Assembly (NCBI GenBank): GCA_051746765.1
Contig: JBNJFK010000143.1
Span: forward strand, 1 to 5,995
Source: JBBEBE01 sp051746765
GTDB lineage: Bacteria; Bacteroidota; Rhodothermia; Balneolales; Balneolaceae
Reading direction: 5' to 3'
Length of the DNA: 5,995 bases
Shown here: positions 5,537 through 5,995 of the stretch, piece after piece
Layout: each line of letters starts with the position of its first letter
Numbering within the stretch: position 1 is the first letter of the stretch
Notes under the pieces: generated by a model
Database searches by the model: none
What the model saw: only the letters and a program-made list of their open reading frames with translations
Told to the model about the DNA's origin: nothing
Program-made: the position numbers and the translations under genes

Positions 5537-5760
5537 GATTGTATTAGAGTTGTGTTCACTGTTGAAGCGCCCGGTTCCGGGAAGTCACCCACGGTCGGCC
5601 GGGTCGGGCACATAGCCCTACGGTTCTACGCATATCGCAGAGATTCGTTCCAGAGAAGGTACAAATTTCTACGGAAATGCCTGAATAGGTGTCAGATACG
5701 GTAAAAAAGGGGTGTGATCATCAAATTGAAAAACGAGGCATTTTTTTTGTAACAAATCCC

Positions 5761-5868
5761 GTTTCAACGCGTCTTACATATGTAGTAGAGAGCAGAATCT
5801 CCTACACTCTGAAACCTAATGCACAAGGGCCACGGGATGGATAATCTCGTGGCCTCTTTTTTTGTGCA
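5761..5868 (+). ncRNA. Possible structured small RNA ending at the plus-strand terminator
   Basis: No gene occupies 5527-5886. Within it, GTTTCA (5761-5766) can pair with TGAAAC (5810-5815). Nested inside is an imperfect hairpin: GTAG (5782-5785) with CTAC (5802-5805), and AGA (5787-5789) with TCT (5798-5800). A canonical plus-strand terminator then follows at 5828-5863. Together these could be a short plus-strand RNA of roughly 100 nt. I could not find a well-spaced promoter in front and recognise no known RNA family. Short helices of this kind can arise by chance. Confidence 0.2.
5828..5863 (+). terminator. Intrinsic terminator pointing along the plus strand
   Basis: GGCCACGGGAT (5828-5838) pairs with ATCTCGTGGCC (5844-5854) in an 11-bp stem with one G-T wobble and a 5-nt loop, followed by TCTTTTTTT with seven Ts at 5857-5863. 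Outer bases GCACAA (5821-5826) and TTGTGC (5862-5867) can extend the pairing. The T tract is on the plus side only. It could also act, less efficiently, on the minus-strand receptor gene whose stop is 24 bp beyond the T tract. Confidence 0.75.
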
Positions 5869-5886
5869 AAACAGAGTCTGAATAGA

Positions 5887-5995
5887 CTAGAAGTAGACCC
5901 GATAGAGGAGCTGAAGAGCCCGTCCCGGCTCCGGAGAGATCTCCTTGATGAGCGAGAGGTGGTTGTAGTAACTTCTGTTGGTCAAATTGCTCACA
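5887..5995 (-). CDS. C-terminal end of a TonB-dependent outer-membrane receptor (partial)
   Basis: Only the last 35 codons and the TAG stop (5889-5887) are present; the gene enters from the right edge. The visible peptide contains NLTNRSYYNHLS, then KEISPEPGRALQ and the terminus LLYRVYF. An Asn-Leu-Thr-x-x-x-Tyr-x-x-His-Leu-Ser block, followed by a Pro-Gly-Arg turn and a final amphipathic strand ending in Phe, is the usual end of iron-complex and other TonB-dependent receptors. The final Phe is the outer-membrane insertion signal for the BAM machinery. The substrate cannot be told from this fragment. It is transcribed in the same direction as the barrel gene at 5047-5526, but 360 bp and a terminator-like hairpin lie between them. 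Confidence 0.75.
   Translation of the reverse strand, partial: VSNLTNRSYYNHLSLIKEISPEPGRALQLLYRVYF

Noticed and set aside
5570..5581. CCCGG-TT-CCGGG palindrome upstream of the barrel gene
   Set aside because: Two 5-bp arms with a 2-nt gap and no T tract; too short to call an operator or terminator in G+C-rich surroundings.
5527..5613. Upstream in-frame start for the barrel protein
   Set aside because: It would bury the signal peptide 29 residues in, and the AGGA site points to the ATG at 5526.
5821..5880. 20-codon plus-strand ORF beginning at 5820
   Set aside because: It runs straight through the terminator hairpin and T tract, so it is unlikely to be translated.

Overview
The window looks like a piece of chromosome from a Gram-negative bacterium of the Bacteroidota/Balneolota/Rhodothermota (FCB) group. 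This is inferred from the C-terminus of a TonB-dependent receptor, a lipoprotein combining an IPT/TIG fold, a carboxypeptidase-regulatory-like fold and TolB-type propeller repeats, a small eight-strand-like outer-membrane barrel, and an ars operon carrying a DUF6428-like gene. Base composition is mixed, roughly half G+C by eye. I saw no tRNA, rRNA, insertion sequence, CRISPR array or prophage gene.

Layout. 1-1342 (minus): the N-terminal 447 residues of a large secreted lipoprotein that runs off the left edge. 1343-1475: a divergent promoter region. 1476-2435 and 2558-3547 (plus): two paralogous CaCA-family cation antiporters (YrbG type) in tandem, separated by 122 bp. 3524-4823 (minus): a compact arsenic operon in the order arsR, DUF6428-like gene, arsC. 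Its arsC end overlaps the second antiporter tail to tail by 24 bp. 4838-4875: the ars control region, where a perfect 7-bp inverted repeat straddles a sigma70-like -10 box. 4855-4995 (plus): a doubtful 46-codon ORF diverging from arsR. 4989-5024: a strong terminator. 5047-5526 (minus): a signal-peptide-bearing outer-membrane beta-barrel protein. 5527-5886: a gene-free stretch with a plus-oriented terminator and possible RNA structure. 5887-5995 (minus): the last 35 codons of a TonB-dependent receptor.

How the parts work together. ArsR should sense As(III)/Sb(III) through cysteines and release the operator over its own promoter. ArsC reduces arsenate to arsenite using thioredoxin. The DUF6428-like protein sits between them and is translationally coupled to arsC, but its function is not known. 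No ArsB or Acr3 efflux pump is encoded here, so the exporter must lie elsewhere. The neighbouring antiporters belong to the Na+/Ca2+ exchanger superfamily and are on the opposite strand, so I do not assign them to arsenic export.

The least ordinary points are three proteins or putative proteins of the ars locus with a Gly-X-Cys-Cys motif at or near the C-terminus, the tiny ORF whose start codon lies inside the ArsR operator, and the plus-strand terminator at 5828-5863 that has no plus-strand gene in front of it.
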